Shown piece by piece: positions 50,917 to 60,646 of a DNA stretch of 64,000 nucleotides. Origin of the DNA: Streptomyces sp. NBC_01381 (GTDB taxonomy: Bacteria > Actinomycetota > Actinomycetes > Streptomycetales > Streptomycetaceae); contig NZ_JAPEPI010000002.1 of the NCBI RefSeq assembly GCF_026340305.1, forward strand, positions 248,001 to 312,000, in the 5' to 3' direction. Under the pieces are notes generated by a model that saw only the letters and a list, made by a program, of their open reading frames with translations, was not told where the DNA came from and made no database searches. Each line of letters begins with the position of its first letter. Position 1 is the first letter of the stretch. The position numbers and the translations under genes were made by a program.

Positions 50917-52035
50917 TCAGTGCGGCAGCGTTGCCGGGCTGCCGCCGTTCGCCTCGTAGCCGCCTACCGCCAGTGCGCGGTACACCGCGTAGTCCGCCGC
51001 CGGGTCCGAGGACAGCGTCCAGGGGAGCGCGCCTACGTGACCGTCCACGTGCACCAGCTGGTTCATTGCCTCCGCCCAGCGCTCGCTGCGGACCAGGAAG
51101 AGGATGAGCAGGTGGCGTACGTGCGCCAGCATCGGGTCGTCCGGGCGGGCCGAGTGGACCGCGAAGAGTGCGCCCTCGACGGCCTTGGTGACGACTTCGC
51201 TCTGGTAGAAGCCCCGGACCATGTTCACCTCGGGCAGGTGCTCGTACACCGCGAACAGCGGGAGCGCCGACAGGAGCGAGCCCTTGGGGGCGCGGGCCGC
51301 CGCGGCCTCCGCGAAGTTGTACGCGAGGTCACGCGAGCCGTGCCACTTCTCGCACCAGTAGTGCAGGGCCGCCAGATGCGCGCCCATGTGCGCGGGGGAG
51401 CGGTCCAGGATCTTCAGCCACAGCTGCTCGAACTCCTCGCGCGGGTACGCGAGTCCGCGGGCGATGGAGAGCTCGATGATGTACGGCACCGGGTCCCCGG
51501 GGGAGAGGAGCGCCGCCTGCGCGCAGGCCTCCTTCGCCTCCTCCAGGATGATCCGGAACTCGTCCGTCCCGGACGTCGCGGACCGCCAGGCCTGCTGGAC
51601 CAGGAACTCCGCGTGCACCGCGGCGCCGCCCGCGTCCTTGGGCGCCTCGGCCCGCCACACCCGCAGCCACTGCCCGCCGGGGTTGTCACTGACGCCGCCC
51701 GGCCGCTGCTGCAGCTCCAGGGACGCCGCTCCGGCGAACGCCTGCACCCGCTGCCAGCGCACCTCGCCGTGCACCTCGGTGCCCGCGAGCAGCTGCGACG
51801 CGGCCTTCCAGCTCTGCGAGCCCTGGACGACGTCGAGCACGTCCAGGAGGTCGCGGTCCGGGCCGGGCATGCGGATGTCCAGCTCCTCCTGGAGCGCGAA
51901 GCCGTACTCCGCCGGGTCCGCGGCGTCCGGCGAACCGGGCGCGACCTGGCGGATTCCGCCGCGCCTGCGCAGCAGGAACGGGCCAAGAACCGCCCCAATC
52001 ATGATCGCCGCCATCAGCACCCAGAGAATCTCCAT
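50917..52035 (-). CDS. membrane-anchored TPR-like protein
   Basis: A 372-residue protein. One N-terminal transmembrane helix (EILWVLMAAIMIGAVLGPFL) is followed by a cytoplasmic or external all-helical region (RDLLDVLDVVQGSQSWKAAS, LAYNFAEAAAARAPKGSLLS) resembling TPR/SEL1 helices. ATG 52035 is preferred over the longer frame reaching 52110. It is conserved between msrA and cystathionine gamma-synthase in streptomycetes (from memory). Function unknown. Confidence 0.78.
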   Translation of the reverse strand: MEILWVLMAAIMIGAVLGPFLLRRRGGIRQVAPGSPDAADPAEYGFALQEELDIRMPGPDRDLLDVLDVVQGSQSWKAASQLLAGTEVHGEVRWQRVQAFAGAASLELQQRPGGVSDNPGGQWLRVWRAEAPKDAGGAAVHAEFLVQQAWRSATSGTDEFRIILEEAKEACAQAALLSPGDPVPYIIELSIARGLAYPREEFEQLWLKILDRSPAHMGAHLAALHYWCEKWHGSRDLAYNFAEAAAARAPKGSLLSALPLFAVYEHLPEVNMVRGFYQSEVVTKAVEGALFAVHSARPDDPMLAHVRHLLILFLVRSERWAEAMNQLVHVDGHVGALPWTLSSDPAADYAVYRALAVGGYEANGGSPATLPH

Positions 52036-52137
52036 GCCTACAAGCGAACCAGACGGGTCCGACACTTGGCGAACCAGTCTCGAACTCGACCCCTGAACTC
52101 GCCGGTGCACGCCTGTCCCGCATTAGGCTCTGGCCGC

Positions 52138-53292
52138 ATGAGTGACATGCACAGCAGGCAGAGTTTCGAGACCGTCGCGATCCACGCGGGCAATACCGCG
52201 GACCCGCTGACCGGCGCCGTCGTACCGCCGATCTACCAGGTGTCGACGTATAAGCAGGACGGCGTCGGCGGGCTGCGCGGCGGATACGAATACAGCCGCA
52301 GCGCGAACCCCACCCGTACCGCCCTTGAGGAGAACCTGGCCGCGCTGGAGGGCGGCCGGCGCGGGCTCGCCTTCGCGTCGGGCCTCGCCGCCGAGGACTG
52401 CCTTCTGCGTACGCTGCTCAGCCCCGGTGACCACGTGGTCATCCCCAACGATGCGTACGGCGGCACCTTCCGGCTCTTCGCGAAGGTCGTCTCGCGGTGG
52501 GGTGTGGAGTGGTCCGTCGCGGACACGTCCGACCCGGCGGCGGTGCGGGCCGCGCTGACCGACCGTACGAAGGTCATCTGGGTGGAGACGCCCTCCAACC
52601 CGCTGCTCGGCATCACCGACATCGCCGCCGTCGCGCAGATCGCCAAGGAGGCGGGCGCGAAGCTCGTCGTCGACAACACCTTTGCCAGTCCCTACCTGCA
52701 GCAGCCGCTCTCGCTCGGCGCGGACGTCGTCGTGCACTCCCTGACGAAGTACATGGGCGGGCACTCGGACGTGGTGGGCGGCGCGCTGGTCGTCGACGAC
52801 GCGGAGCTGGGGGAGGAGCTGGCGTACCACCAGAACGCGATGGGCGCGGTGGCCGGGCCCTTCGACGCGTGGCTGGTCCTGCGCGGCATCAAGACGCTGG
52901 CCGTCCGGATGGACCGGCACAGCGAGAACGCGACGAAGGTCGCGGAGATGCTGACGCGGCACGCGCGCGTGACGCGCGTTCTCTACCCCGGGCTTCCGGA
53001 GCATCCCGGTCACGAGATCGCCGCGAAGCAGATGAAGGCGTTCGGCGGGATGGTGTCCTTCCAGGTGGAGGGCGGCGAGGAGGCGGCGGTCGCGGTGTGC
53101 GACCGCGCGAAGCTGTTCACCCTGGGGGAGTCCCTCGGCGGCGTCGAGTCGCTGATCGAGCACCCGGGGCGGATGACGCACGCCTCCGTGGTGGGCTCGG
53201 CACTGGAGGTCCCCGCGGATCTGGTGCGCCTCTCCGTAGGCATCGAGTCGGCGGACGATCTCCTGGCTGACCTGCAGCAGGCGCTGGGCTAG
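52138..53292 (+). CDS. metB: cystathionine gamma-synthase
   Basis: A 384-residue PLP enzyme of the trans-sulfuration family. The internal aldimine lysine is Lys204 (HSLTKYMGGHSD) and the N-terminal signature is GGYEYSRSANPTRTALEENL. It would join cysteine to an activated homoserine to make cystathionine; gamma-lyase activity cannot be excluded from sequence. ATG 52138 follows TAGGCT (52124-52129) by 8 bases, so it is probably leaderless. It is monocistronic, ending in a strong terminator. Confidence 0.92.
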   Translation: MSDMHSRQSFETVAIHAGNTADPLTGAVVPPIYQVSTYKQDGVGGLRGGYEYSRSANPTRTALEENLAALEGGRRGLAFASGLAAEDCLLRTLLSPGDHVVIPNDAYGGTFRLFAKVVSRWGVEWSVADTSDPAAVRAALTDRTKVIWVETPSNPLLGITDIAAVAQIAKEAGAKLVVDNTFASPYLQQPLSLGADVVVHSLTKYMGGHSDVVGGALVVDDAELGEELAYHQNAMGAVAGPFDAWLVLRGIKTLAVRMDRHSENATKVAEMLTRHARVTRVLYPGLPEHPGHEIAAKQMKAFGGMVSFQVEGGEEAAVAVCDRAKLFTLGESLGGVESLIEHPGRMTHASVVGSALEVPADLVRLSVGIESADDLLADLQQALG

Positions 53293-53306
53293 GCCCCCGC
53301 TCCTCA

Positions 53307-53345
53307 AACACTGGAGGGGCTGAACGATTCAGCCCCTCCGGTGTT
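53307..53345. terminator. bidirectional terminator after metB
   Basis: An 18-bp stem with one T-G pair, AACACTGGAGGGGCTGAA (53307-53324) with 53328-53345, and a 3-base loop. It ends where the convergent small membrane protein gene stops. Confidence 0.88.
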
Positions 53346-53596
53346 CACCACCGAGTCAGCGGCGGTGTCGTCTCGGACGGTGGGTCCACCCACGGCTGGG
53401 CCAGGGACGCCCAGATCACGAAGGCCACCGTCGCCGCCAGGAGGAGGAGCCACAGGAGGCGGCGGAACGCCCGGCGCCTCCGCAGCTGGCGGGTGCCCCG
53501 TCGTACCGACTCCTCGTAGAGCCCGGCGGGGACCGTCGGTGCCGCGCCTTCCAGGAGCCGGCGGACCGCGGCCTCGTTGCGGTCGTGCTGGCTCAT
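53345..53596 (-). CDS. small membrane protein coupled to the sigma factor gene
   Basis: An 83-residue protein. A polar N-terminus (MSQHDRNEAAVRRLLEGAAP) and Arg-rich segment are followed by one transmembrane helix (LLWLLLLAATVAFVIWASL) and a short Pro/Thr-rich external tail. Its ATG overlaps the sigma factor stop (ATGA). This arrangement is typical of sigma/anti-sigma pairs, though it lacks a zinc-binding anti-sigma motif, so the role is inferred. Confidence 0.7.
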   Translation of the reverse strand: MSQHDRNEAAVRRLLEGAAPTVPAGLYEESVRRGTRQLRRRRAFRRLLWLLLLAATVAFVIWASLAQPWVDPPSETTPPLTRW

Positions 53597-54075
53597 GACG
53601 GCGCCGCCTCCCCCAGTGGAAGCGCCGGCGCGGGCCCGCGCGGCGGATGAAGGACCGTGGCCATCGCGCGGGCACAGATCGTCCGCACCCGGTCGGGCGG
53701 GAGCCCGAGCAGCGCCGCCGTCTGCTCCTCGGCGACGCCCTCGTACAGGCGGAGCACCAGGATCAGTCGTTCCTGCGGTGTGAGCCGGGCAAGGACGCCG
53801 CCACGGCCCCGGTGCCTGCGCCAGGCACCGCGCGCGAAACGGATCGCCAGCTGCTGGCGGGTGCGGTCGTAGGGGTCCTCGCCCCGCATCCGGTCCCACG
53901 TCGCGTACGTGTGCGCGAGGGAAGCGGTCAGCAGGGCACGCGCGCGTGGATTGGTGTCCGGCGGCTCGCTGGTGAGCAGCGTCGCGGCATGCAGCAGCCG
54001 CCCTGCCGCGCCCGCGACGAACGCCTCGAACTCCCGGGCCCGGCGGGCGTCGATGAACGCCTGCCGTTCGCGCAC
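53593..54075 (-). CDS. SigE-family RNA polymerase sigma factor-like protein
   Basis: A 160-residue ECF-type sigma factor. A region 2-like segment (AFIDARRAREFEAFVAGAAG, RALLTASLAHTYATWDRM) is followed by region 4 (LTPQERLILVLRLYEGVAEE, TAALLGLPPDRVRTICARAM). GTG 54075 has GGAGG 4 bases upstream and gives the normal family N-terminus; the frame to 54144 (TTG) is less likely. It is translationally coupled to the small membrane protein gene. Confidence 0.8.
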   Translation of the reverse strand: MRERQAFIDARRAREFEAFVAGAAGRLLHAATLLTSEPPDTNPRARALLTASLAHTYATWDRMRGEDPYDRTRQQLAIRFARGAWRRHRGRGGVLARLTPQERLILVLRLYEGVAEEQTAALLGLPPDRVRTICARAMATVLHPPRGPAPALPLGEAAPS

Positions 54076-54168
54076 CGCGCCTCCCGCCTGGCGGAAAAAC
54101 GGCTGTCCGGTCTCATATGAGGCCAGGCACGTGGCCGGGGTCAAGAGGCGGGCACCGCCCGGCGAAGC

Positions 54169-54672
54169 TCAGGAAGCGGGCGTCTCCGGAGGCGCCTGCG
54201 CCATCTGCCGGGCCGAGAGCGCGGAATTGAAGCGCGTGAGGAGCGTGCAGAAGCTTTCGCGCTCCTCCGGACCCCAGTCCTCCGTCAGTTCGGCCATGAG
54301 GTCACGCCGCGATGAGCGGACCTCGTTGAGGCGCGCTTCGCCGCGGGGGGACAGCTGGAGGACCACCGCGCGGCCGTCCTCGGGGTGCGAGGTGCGCTTG
54401 ACGAGACCCGTGTCGACCAGCGGGGCGACCTGCCGGGTGACCGTCGAGGAGTCGATGCCCATGCTCGCCGCGAGCGCCTTGACGCCCATCGGGCCTTCTT
54501 TGTCCAGCCGGTTGAGCAGCAGATAGGCGGCACGGTCCATGGAGTTGCGGACCTGTCCCACGCCGCCGAGGCGCGTCTGCTCGGCACGGCGGGCGAAGAC
54601 CGCCACCTGGTGCTGCAGCGCGTCGAGGAGGCCGGGATCGCTGGCGGTCGTCATGTCCGGAGTTGTGGGCAT
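54169..54672 (-). CDS. MarR-family transcriptional regulator
   Basis: A 167-residue MarR protein. The winged helix spans residues ~55-115 (LAASMGIDSSTVTRQVAPLV, HPEDGRAVVLQLSPRGEARL) with flanking dimer helices. ATG 54672 or 54654 are both possible. It is divergent from threonine ammonia-lyase, 146 bp away, which makes that gene a candidate target; no operator could be identified. Confidence 0.88.
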   Translation of the reverse strand: MPTTPDMTTASDPGLLDALQHQVAVFARRAEQTRLGGVGQVRNSMDRAAYLLLNRLDKEGPMGVKALAASMGIDSSTVTRQVAPLVDTGLVKRTSHPEDGRAVVLQLSPRGEARLNEVRSSRRDLMAELTEDWGPEERESFCTLLTRFNSALSARQMAQAPPETPAS

Positions 54673-54817
54673 GGCCGGGGGCTCACTTCATGCGAGGGCG
54701 ATGGGTTGGGGGACAGGTTACGCGGCCGGGCGGCGGGGCGTACCAGCGCTGCGCAAACCAGTCTCGGCACGTGGTCACCACAGGAGGACCCCGGTGTGAA
54801 CTGGGAGACTGACGGTC

Positions 54818-56047
54818 ATGAGCTACCGCACGCCTGACTCCTTGCTGTCGGTCACCCTCGACGACGTGCGAGGCGCCCAGAAGATGCTCTCCGGGGTGTC
54901 GAGAGTGACGGCGATGGAAGGCAGCAGGCATCTGTCGCAGCTGGTCGGCTCGCCGGTCCACTTCAAGTGCGAGAACCTCCAGCGGACGGGTTCCTTCAAG
55001 CTGCGCGGGGCGTACGTACGGATCGCGGGCCTGCTTCCCGAGGAGCGCGCGGCCGGTGTCGTGGCCGCGAGCGCGGGCAATCACGCGCAGGGTGTGGCGC
55101 TCGCGTCCTCGCTGCTCGGCGTGCGGTCGACGGTGTTCATGCCGGTGGGCGCGCCGCTGCCCAAGGTCGCGGCGACGCGGGACTACGGCGCGGAGGTGCG
55201 GCTGCACGGCCAGGTGGTCGACGAGACGCTTGCCGCGGCGCAGGAGTACGCGCGCGAGACGGGCGCGGTGTTCATCCACCCCTTCGACCACCCCGACATC
55301 ATCGCGGGGCAGGGCACGGTCGGCCTGGAGATCCTGGAGCAGTGCCCCGAGGTGCGCACGCTGGTCGTGGGCGTCGGCGGCGGCGGGCTCGCGGCGGGCA
55401 TCGCGGTCGCGGTGAAGGCGGTGCGCCCGGACGTGAAGGTGATCGGCGTGCAGGCGGCGGGCTCCGCGGCGTATCCGCCCTCGCTCGCGGCCGGGCACCC
55501 GGTGTCGATACCGAATCCGTCGACGATGGCGGACGGGATCAAGGTCGGGCGCCCCGGCGATGTGCCGTTCCAGATCATCGACGACCTGCTCGACGACGTC
55601 GTCACCGTCTCCGAGGACGAGCTGTCCAGCGCGCTGCTGCTCTGCCTGGAGCGGGCCAAGATGGTCGTCGAGCCCGCGGGCGCGAGCCCCGTCGCGGCGC
55701 TCCTGAGCCGGCCGCGGGACTTCGAGGGCCCGGTGGTGGCGCTCCTGTCGGGCGGCAACGTGGACCCGCTCCTGATGCAGCGGATCCTGCGCCACGGCAT
55801 GGCGGCGGCGGGCCGCTATCTGTCGCTGCGGCTGCGCCTGACGGACCGGCCCGGCGCCCTGGCCACGCTGCTCGGGGTGCTTTCGGTGCTCGACGCCAAC
55901 GTCCTCGACGTGAGTCATGTACGCACCGATCCCCGGCTCGGCCTCACGGAGGCGGAGGTGGAGCTGCACCTGGAGACGAAGGGGCCTGTGCACTGCGCCG
56001 AGGTGGGCGTGGCCCTGCGCGAGGCGGGCTACACGGTCATCGGCTGA
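54818..56047 (+). CDS. ilvA: threonine ammonia-lyase
   Basis: A 409-residue PLP enzyme that deaminates threonine to 2-oxobutanoate and ammonia. The PLP lysine is Lys61 (TGSFKLRGAYVR), the glycine loop is VVGVGGGGLAAGIAV, and SAGNHAQGVA binds substrate carboxylate. The C-terminal ~75 residues (LRLTDRPGALATLLGVLSVL) form an ACT domain for allosteric control. ATG 54818. Depending on the organism this enzyme feeds isoleucine synthesis or threonine degradation; no other isoleucine gene is close. Confidence 0.92.
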   Translation: MSYRTPDSLLSVTLDDVRGAQKMLSGVSRVTAMEGSRHLSQLVGSPVHFKCENLQRTGSFKLRGAYVRIAGLLPEERAAGVVAASAGNHAQGVALASSLLGVRSTVFMPVGAPLPKVAATRDYGAEVRLHGQVVDETLAAAQEYARETGAVFIHPFDHPDIIAGQGTVGLEILEQCPEVRTLVVGVGGGGLAAGIAVAVKAVRPDVKVIGVQAAGSAAYPPSLAAGHPVSIPNPSTMADGIKVGRPGDVPFQIIDDLLDDVVTVSEDELSSALLLCLERAKMVVEPAGASPVAALLSRPRDFEGPVVALLSGGNVDPLLMQRILRHGMAAAGRYLSLRLRLTDRPGALATLLGVLSVLDANVLDVSHVRTDPRLGLTEAEVELHLETKGPVHCAEVGVALREAGYTVIG

Positions 56048-56293
56048 GGCGTCGGCTGAGGTATCGGCTGAGTCGCGGCCGGCCCCGCGTGATGGGCTGG
56101 CAGCGGCGAAATTCCCGTACGCGCAACGGCGTCGGGCGCTATTTTGCGTTATCCACAGGCTCCGCGAAAGCAGTTGAGGCGACACGATGTATCGCGTTAT
56201 GGTGTGTCTCACGTCACTGGTCACCGGGCGCTTCATGTCCGGCAAATCTAAGATTTTCCGCAGGAAGTCACCCAAACCACTGGGGGAGCTCAC
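56048..56293 (+). promoter_or_regulatory. promoter region of the Drr-type ABC operon
   Basis: A promoter is visible at 56174-56203: -35 TTGAGG (56174-56179), an 18-bp spacer and -10 TATGGT (56198-56203). The spacer holds an imperfect dyad TA-T-CGCG-T-TA (56190-56199), a plausible operator. About 90 bases of leader follow before the ATG. Confidence 0.55.
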
Positions 56294-57303
<1,010 letters not shown>

Positions 57304-57307
<4 letters not shown>

Positions 57308-58161
57308 GTGCCGTCACCGACACCGTGCGCACACCCCCGGCGGGCCCCAGGCCCGCGGGCGGCATCGGCCAGTCCGCCAGGGACTCCCTGGTCGTCGCCA
57401 AGCGCAACCTCATCAGGATGTCCCGCATCCCGGAGATGATCATTTTCGGCCTCATCCAGCCGATCATGTTCGTGGTGCTGTTCAGCTATGTCTTCGGCGG
57501 CTCCATGAAGATCGGCACCAGCACCGATCCGGAGGTCTACCGCAACTTCCTGATGGCGGGCATCTTCGCGCAGACCGTCACCTTCGCCACCGCCGGCGCG
57601 GGAGCCGGCATCGCCGACGACATGCACAAGGGCCTCATCGACCGCTTCCGTTCGCTGCCCATGGCGCGCGGCGCGGTCCTCACCGGACGGACCATCGCCG
57701 ACCTCGTGCAGACCGCGCTGACGCTGCTCGTCCTCGCGATCGTGGCGCTCCTCGTCGGCTGGCGCATCCACGAAGGGATCTGGAAGGCGCTCGGTGCCTT
57801 CGGTCTGCTGCTTCTGCTCGGCTATGCGTTCACCTGGGTCGGCGCGCTGATCGGCCTCTCCGTGCGCACTCCGGAGGCCGCGACCTCCGGCGGCCTGATC
57901 TGGCTCTTCCCGGTCACGTTCATCTCGAACGCGTTCGTGGACTCCAGCCAGATGACGCCCTGGCTGCGGCACGTCGCCGACTGGAACCCCTTCAGCGCGA
58001 CCGTCCAGGCCTGCCGGGAACTCTTCGGCAATCCCGGCGTCTCCCAGTCCGACGCCTGGCCCATGCAGCACTCGGTCTGGGCCTCGCTGATCTACTCGGT
58101 CCTGATCGTCGTGCTCTTCCGGACCCTCGCGGTCCGCAAGTACCGCTCGGCGACCGCCTGA
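57304..58161 (+). CDS. ABC-2 type transporter permease (DrrB-like)
   Basis: A 285-residue membrane protein with six transmembrane helices (for example MIIFGLIQPIMFVVLFSYVF and TALTLLVLAIVALLVGW) and the ABC-2 motif GLIDRFRSLPMARGAVLTGR. GTG 57304 overlaps the ATPase stop (GTGA), showing translational coupling. A 17-bp terminator follows directly. Confidence 0.92.
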
Positions 58162-58178
58162 CCCCGCACGCGGACATG

Positions 58179-58215
58179 CGAAGGCCCCCGGCGCGGAGCG
58201 CGCCGGGGGCCTTCG
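58179..58215. terminator. bidirectional terminator between drrB-like and greA
   Basis: A perfect 17-bp stem, CGAAGGCCCCCGGCGCG (58179-58195) with 58199-58215, and loop GAG. Confidence 0.9.
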
Positions 58216-58243
58216 TCGGCCGAAGCAGGTCTCAGGCCTGGTC

Positions 58244-58741
58244 TCAGGCCTGGTACGGCTTCGCCTCGAGGATCTTCACCGAGGCGAGCTTGCCGTTCGG
58301 CAGTTCGTACTGGGCGTCCTCGCCGATCTTCTTGCCGTTCACGCCGCTGCCCAGCGGGGACTGCGGGGAGTACGTCTCGATGTCCGCGCTCGCGTACTCA
58401 CGCGAGGCGAGCAGGAAGGCCAGGGTGTCGTCCTCGTCGCCGTCGAAGGCGATCGTGACGACCATGCCGGGCGCCACCACACCGTCGGCGGCCGGCGCCT
58501 CACCGACCTTCGCCTGCTCGAGGAGCTGGGTCAGCTGGCGGACGCGGAGCTCCTGCTTGCCCTGCTCCTCCTTGGCCGCGTGGTACCCGCCGTTCTCGCG
58601 CAGGTCCCCCTCCTCACGCGCCGCCGCGATCTTGGCTGCGATCTCGGTGCGCGCAGGACCAGACAGGTACTCCAGCTCGGCCTTGAGCTGGCTGTACGCC
58701 TCCTGGGTCAGCCAGGTGACGTTCTCGCTGGTCTGGGTCAC
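58244..58741 (-). CDS. greA: transcription elongation factor GreA
   Basis: A 165-residue GreA, which rescues backtracked RNA polymerase by stimulating transcript cleavage. The coiled-coil domain carries the acidic tip (AREEGDLRENGGYHAAKEEQ) at residues ~42-61 and the C-terminal FKBP-like domain follows. GTG 58741 has GAGGAG 5 bases upstream; the longer frame to 58771 is not needed. A 12-bp tandem duplication spans the stop codon. Confidence 0.94.
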   Translation of the reverse strand: MTQTSENVTWLTQEAYSQLKAELEYLSGPARTEIAAKIAAAREEGDLRENGGYHAAKEEQGKQELRVRQLTQLLEQAKVGEAPAADGVVAPGMVVTIAFDGDEDDTLAFLLASREYASADIETYSPQSPLGSGVNGKKIGEDAQYELPNGKLASVKILEAKPYQA

Positions 58742-58926
58742 AGGTGCTCCTCGTAGGTACTGGGAATACAAAGCATCGCCCTACCCAGAAGGATGTTCCC
58801 TCACGGGTGGGCGAAACCACGAGCCTAACAATTCAGGCGGGGTAGGGGGAGGACATAAGCCATCAGAAATACGTCAACGCAGGTGAGCGCGGTAAAGCCG
58901 GTGGACGTCAGGCTTCACGCTGTAGA

Positions 58927-59006
58927 CGTCAGGCGGCGTCAGGCGGCGTCAGGCGGCGCCAGTCGGCGCCAGTCGGTGTCAGGCGGTGCCAGTCGGTGTC
59001 AGTCGG
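58927..59006 (-). repeat. eight 10-bp tandem repeats
   Basis: Units CGTCAGGCGG (three), CGCCAGTCGG (two), TGTCAGGCGG, TGCCAGTCGG and TGTCAGTCGG follow without gaps on the plus strand. The last unit contains the stop codon of the DUF4307 gene. The period equals one DNA helical turn. Confidence 0.85.
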
Positions 59007-59406
59007 AGTGGCAGCCGAGCAGCTCGACACTGGTCGCCTTCTCGGTCGTACGCAGCGTGACGACCTTGTCGACACGGCCGGTCTGCTGGTCGAAGCGGAA
59101 GTCGGCGCGGCCCACCTCGGCGCCGGACTCGGCCTGCGAGCGCAGGGTGCAGTAGCCCCGGGCGCCGGCGTCCTTGCGTACTTCCAGATGCGCCTGGACG
59201 GCGTGGTCGGAGACGACGTCGAACTTGATGACCTCGGCGCTGACCTTCGTGCCGTTGATGTAGTCGTAGCCGAACCAGCCGATGACGCCGAGCAGGATCA
59301 CGCCGAGGACGGAGCCCACGATCATGAGCTTGCGGTCGGTGCGTTCGTCGGCCGTCCGCGAGTGGCCGTATCGACCCTCGGGGAGCTTCTCGCCCACCGC
59401 CGCCAT
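58999..59406 (-). CDS. DUF4307-family membrane protein
   Basis: A 135-residue protein. A cytoplasmic N-terminus (RYGHSRTADERTDRKLMIVG) is followed by one transmembrane helix (SVLGVILLGVIGWFGYDYI) and an external beta domain with two cysteines (GARGYCTLRSQ, SVELLGCHSD). This is the standard DUF4307 layout next to mca in actinobacteria. ATG 59406 has GGAGG 7 bases upstream. Divergent from mca. Function unknown. Confidence 0.88.
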   Translation of the reverse strand: MAAVGEKLPEGRYGHSRTADERTDRKLMIVGSVLGVILLGVIGWFGYDYINGTKVSAEVIKFDVVSDHAVQAHLEVRKDAGARGYCTLRSQAESGAEVGRADFRFDQQTGRVDKVVTLRTTEKATSVELLGCHSD

Positions 59407-59520
59407 GATCTTCCTCCAGGAATAGGGGCTGCCGGAATTTTCCGCCCCCCGGTTCCGTCACTATAGAAGCCGCCCATTGCGCCGAAATGACCAGGGCGCC
59501 GGATCACTGAGGATCGAGTC

Positions 59521-60402
59521 TTGACTGAGCAGCTGCGACTGATGGCCGTTCACGCCCACCCCGACGACGAGTCGTCGAAGGGCGCGGCCACCATGGCCAA
59601 GTACGTGTCCGAGGGGGTGGACGTGCTCGTCGTGACCTGCACGGGTGGGGAGCGCGGTGACATCCTCAACCCCAAGCTCCAGGGCGACACCTACATCCAG
59701 GAGCACATCCACGAGGTGCGCAAGAAGGAGATGGACGAGGCGCGCGAGATTCTCGGCGTCAAGCAGGAGTGGCTCGGCTTCGTCGACTCGGGGCTTCCCG
59801 AGGGCGACCCGCTGCCGCCGCTGCCGGACGGCTGCTTCGCCCTGGAGGACGTCGACAAGGCGGCCGGCGAGCTGGTCCGCCAGATCCGTTCCTTCCGCCC
59901 GCAGGTCATCACGACGTACGACGAGAACGGCGGATACCCGCACCCCGACCACATCATGACCCACAAGATCACGATGGTGGCCTTCGAAGGGGCGGCGGAC
60001 CCCGAGAAGTACCCGGAGAGCGAGTTCGGTCCGGCCTACGAGCCGAAGAAGCTCTACTACAACCAGGGCTTCAACCGGCCGCGCACCGAAGCGCTGCACC
60101 AGGCGATGCTCGACCGCGGCATGGAGTCGCCGTACGGGGACTGGCTGAAGCGGTGGGACGAGTTCGAGCGGGTCGAGCGGACGCTGACCACGCACGTTCC
60201 GTGCGCCGACTTCTATGAGATCCGCGACAAGGCACTGATCGCGCACGCCACCCAGATCGACCCCGAGGGCGGCTGGTTCCGGGTGCCGATGGAGCTCCAG
60301 AAGGAGGTCTGGCCCACGGAGGAGTACGAGCTCGCGAAGTCGCTCGTCGATACATCCCTCCCCGAGGACGACCTCTTTGCGGGCATCCGCGACAATGCCT
60401 AG
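59521..60402 (+). CDS. mca: mycothiol S-conjugate amidase
   Basis: A 293-residue zinc amidase that cleaves mycothiol conjugates of electrophiles, releasing a mercapturic acid for export and the glucosaminyl-inositol for reuse. The zinc motif HAHPDDESSKG (His13, Asp16) and the YPHPDHIMTH motif are present. TTG 59521 follows GAGGA by about 7 bases. Mycothiol is limited to actinobacteria, which supports the assignment of the organism. Confidence 0.94.
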   Translation: MTEQLRLMAVHAHPDDESSKGAATMAKYVSEGVDVLVVTCTGGERGDILNPKLQGDTYIQEHIHEVRKKEMDEAREILGVKQEWLGFVDSGLPEGDPLPPLPDGCFALEDVDKAAGELVRQIRSFRPQVITTYDENGGYPHPDHIMTHKITMVAFEGAADPEKYPESEFGPAYEPKKLYYNQGFNRPRTEALHQAMLDRGMESPYGDWLKRWDEFERVERTLTTHVPCADFYEIRDKALIAHATQIDPEGGWFRVPMELQKEVWPTEEYELAKSLVDTSLPEDDLFAGIRDNA

Positions 60403-60403
60403 C

Positions 60404-60646
60404 GTGAACGCACATCTGGCAATGACGCATCTCGTCCCTCTCGCCAAAGAGGTCGACGATGACAAGGTGACTCCGGGTGTTCTCGGCTTCATCGTCTTCG
60501 CGGTGATGGCTCTCGCCGTCTGGGGGCTGATGAAGTCCATGAACAAGCACATGCGCAAGGTCGACTTCAAGGAACCCGCGGAGTCCTCCGCCGCGGGTTC
60601 CTCGGGTGGGGCGACGTCCGCCGAGGCCGAGGCCCGCAAGAGCTAG
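60404..60646 (+). CDS. small single-span membrane protein
   Basis: An 80-residue protein. A hydrophobic helix (TPGVLGFIVFAVMALAVWGL) is followed by a basic stretch (MKSMNKHMRKVDFKE) and a Ser/Ala/Gly-rich tail. GTG 60404 lies 7 bases after GACAAT (60391-60396), inside the end of mca, so it may have its own leaderless promoter or be read from the mca transcript; ATG 60422 is another start. Conserved after mca in streptomycetes (from memory). Function unknown. Confidence 0.72.
   Translation: MNAHLAMTHLVPLAKEVDDDKVTPGVLGFIVFAVMALAVWGLMKSMNKHMRKVDFKEPAESSAAGSSGGATSAEAEARKS

Noticed and set aside
50002..52137. N-terminal extension of cystathionine gamma-synthase
   Set aside because: It is antisense to msrA and the TPR-like gene; the conserved protein begins at 52138 next to a -10 box.
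52081..52137. A SAM riboswitch or other leader RNA before cystathionine gamma-synthase
   Set aside because: The start codon follows the -10 box by 8 bases, leaving no leader in which a riboswitch could fold.
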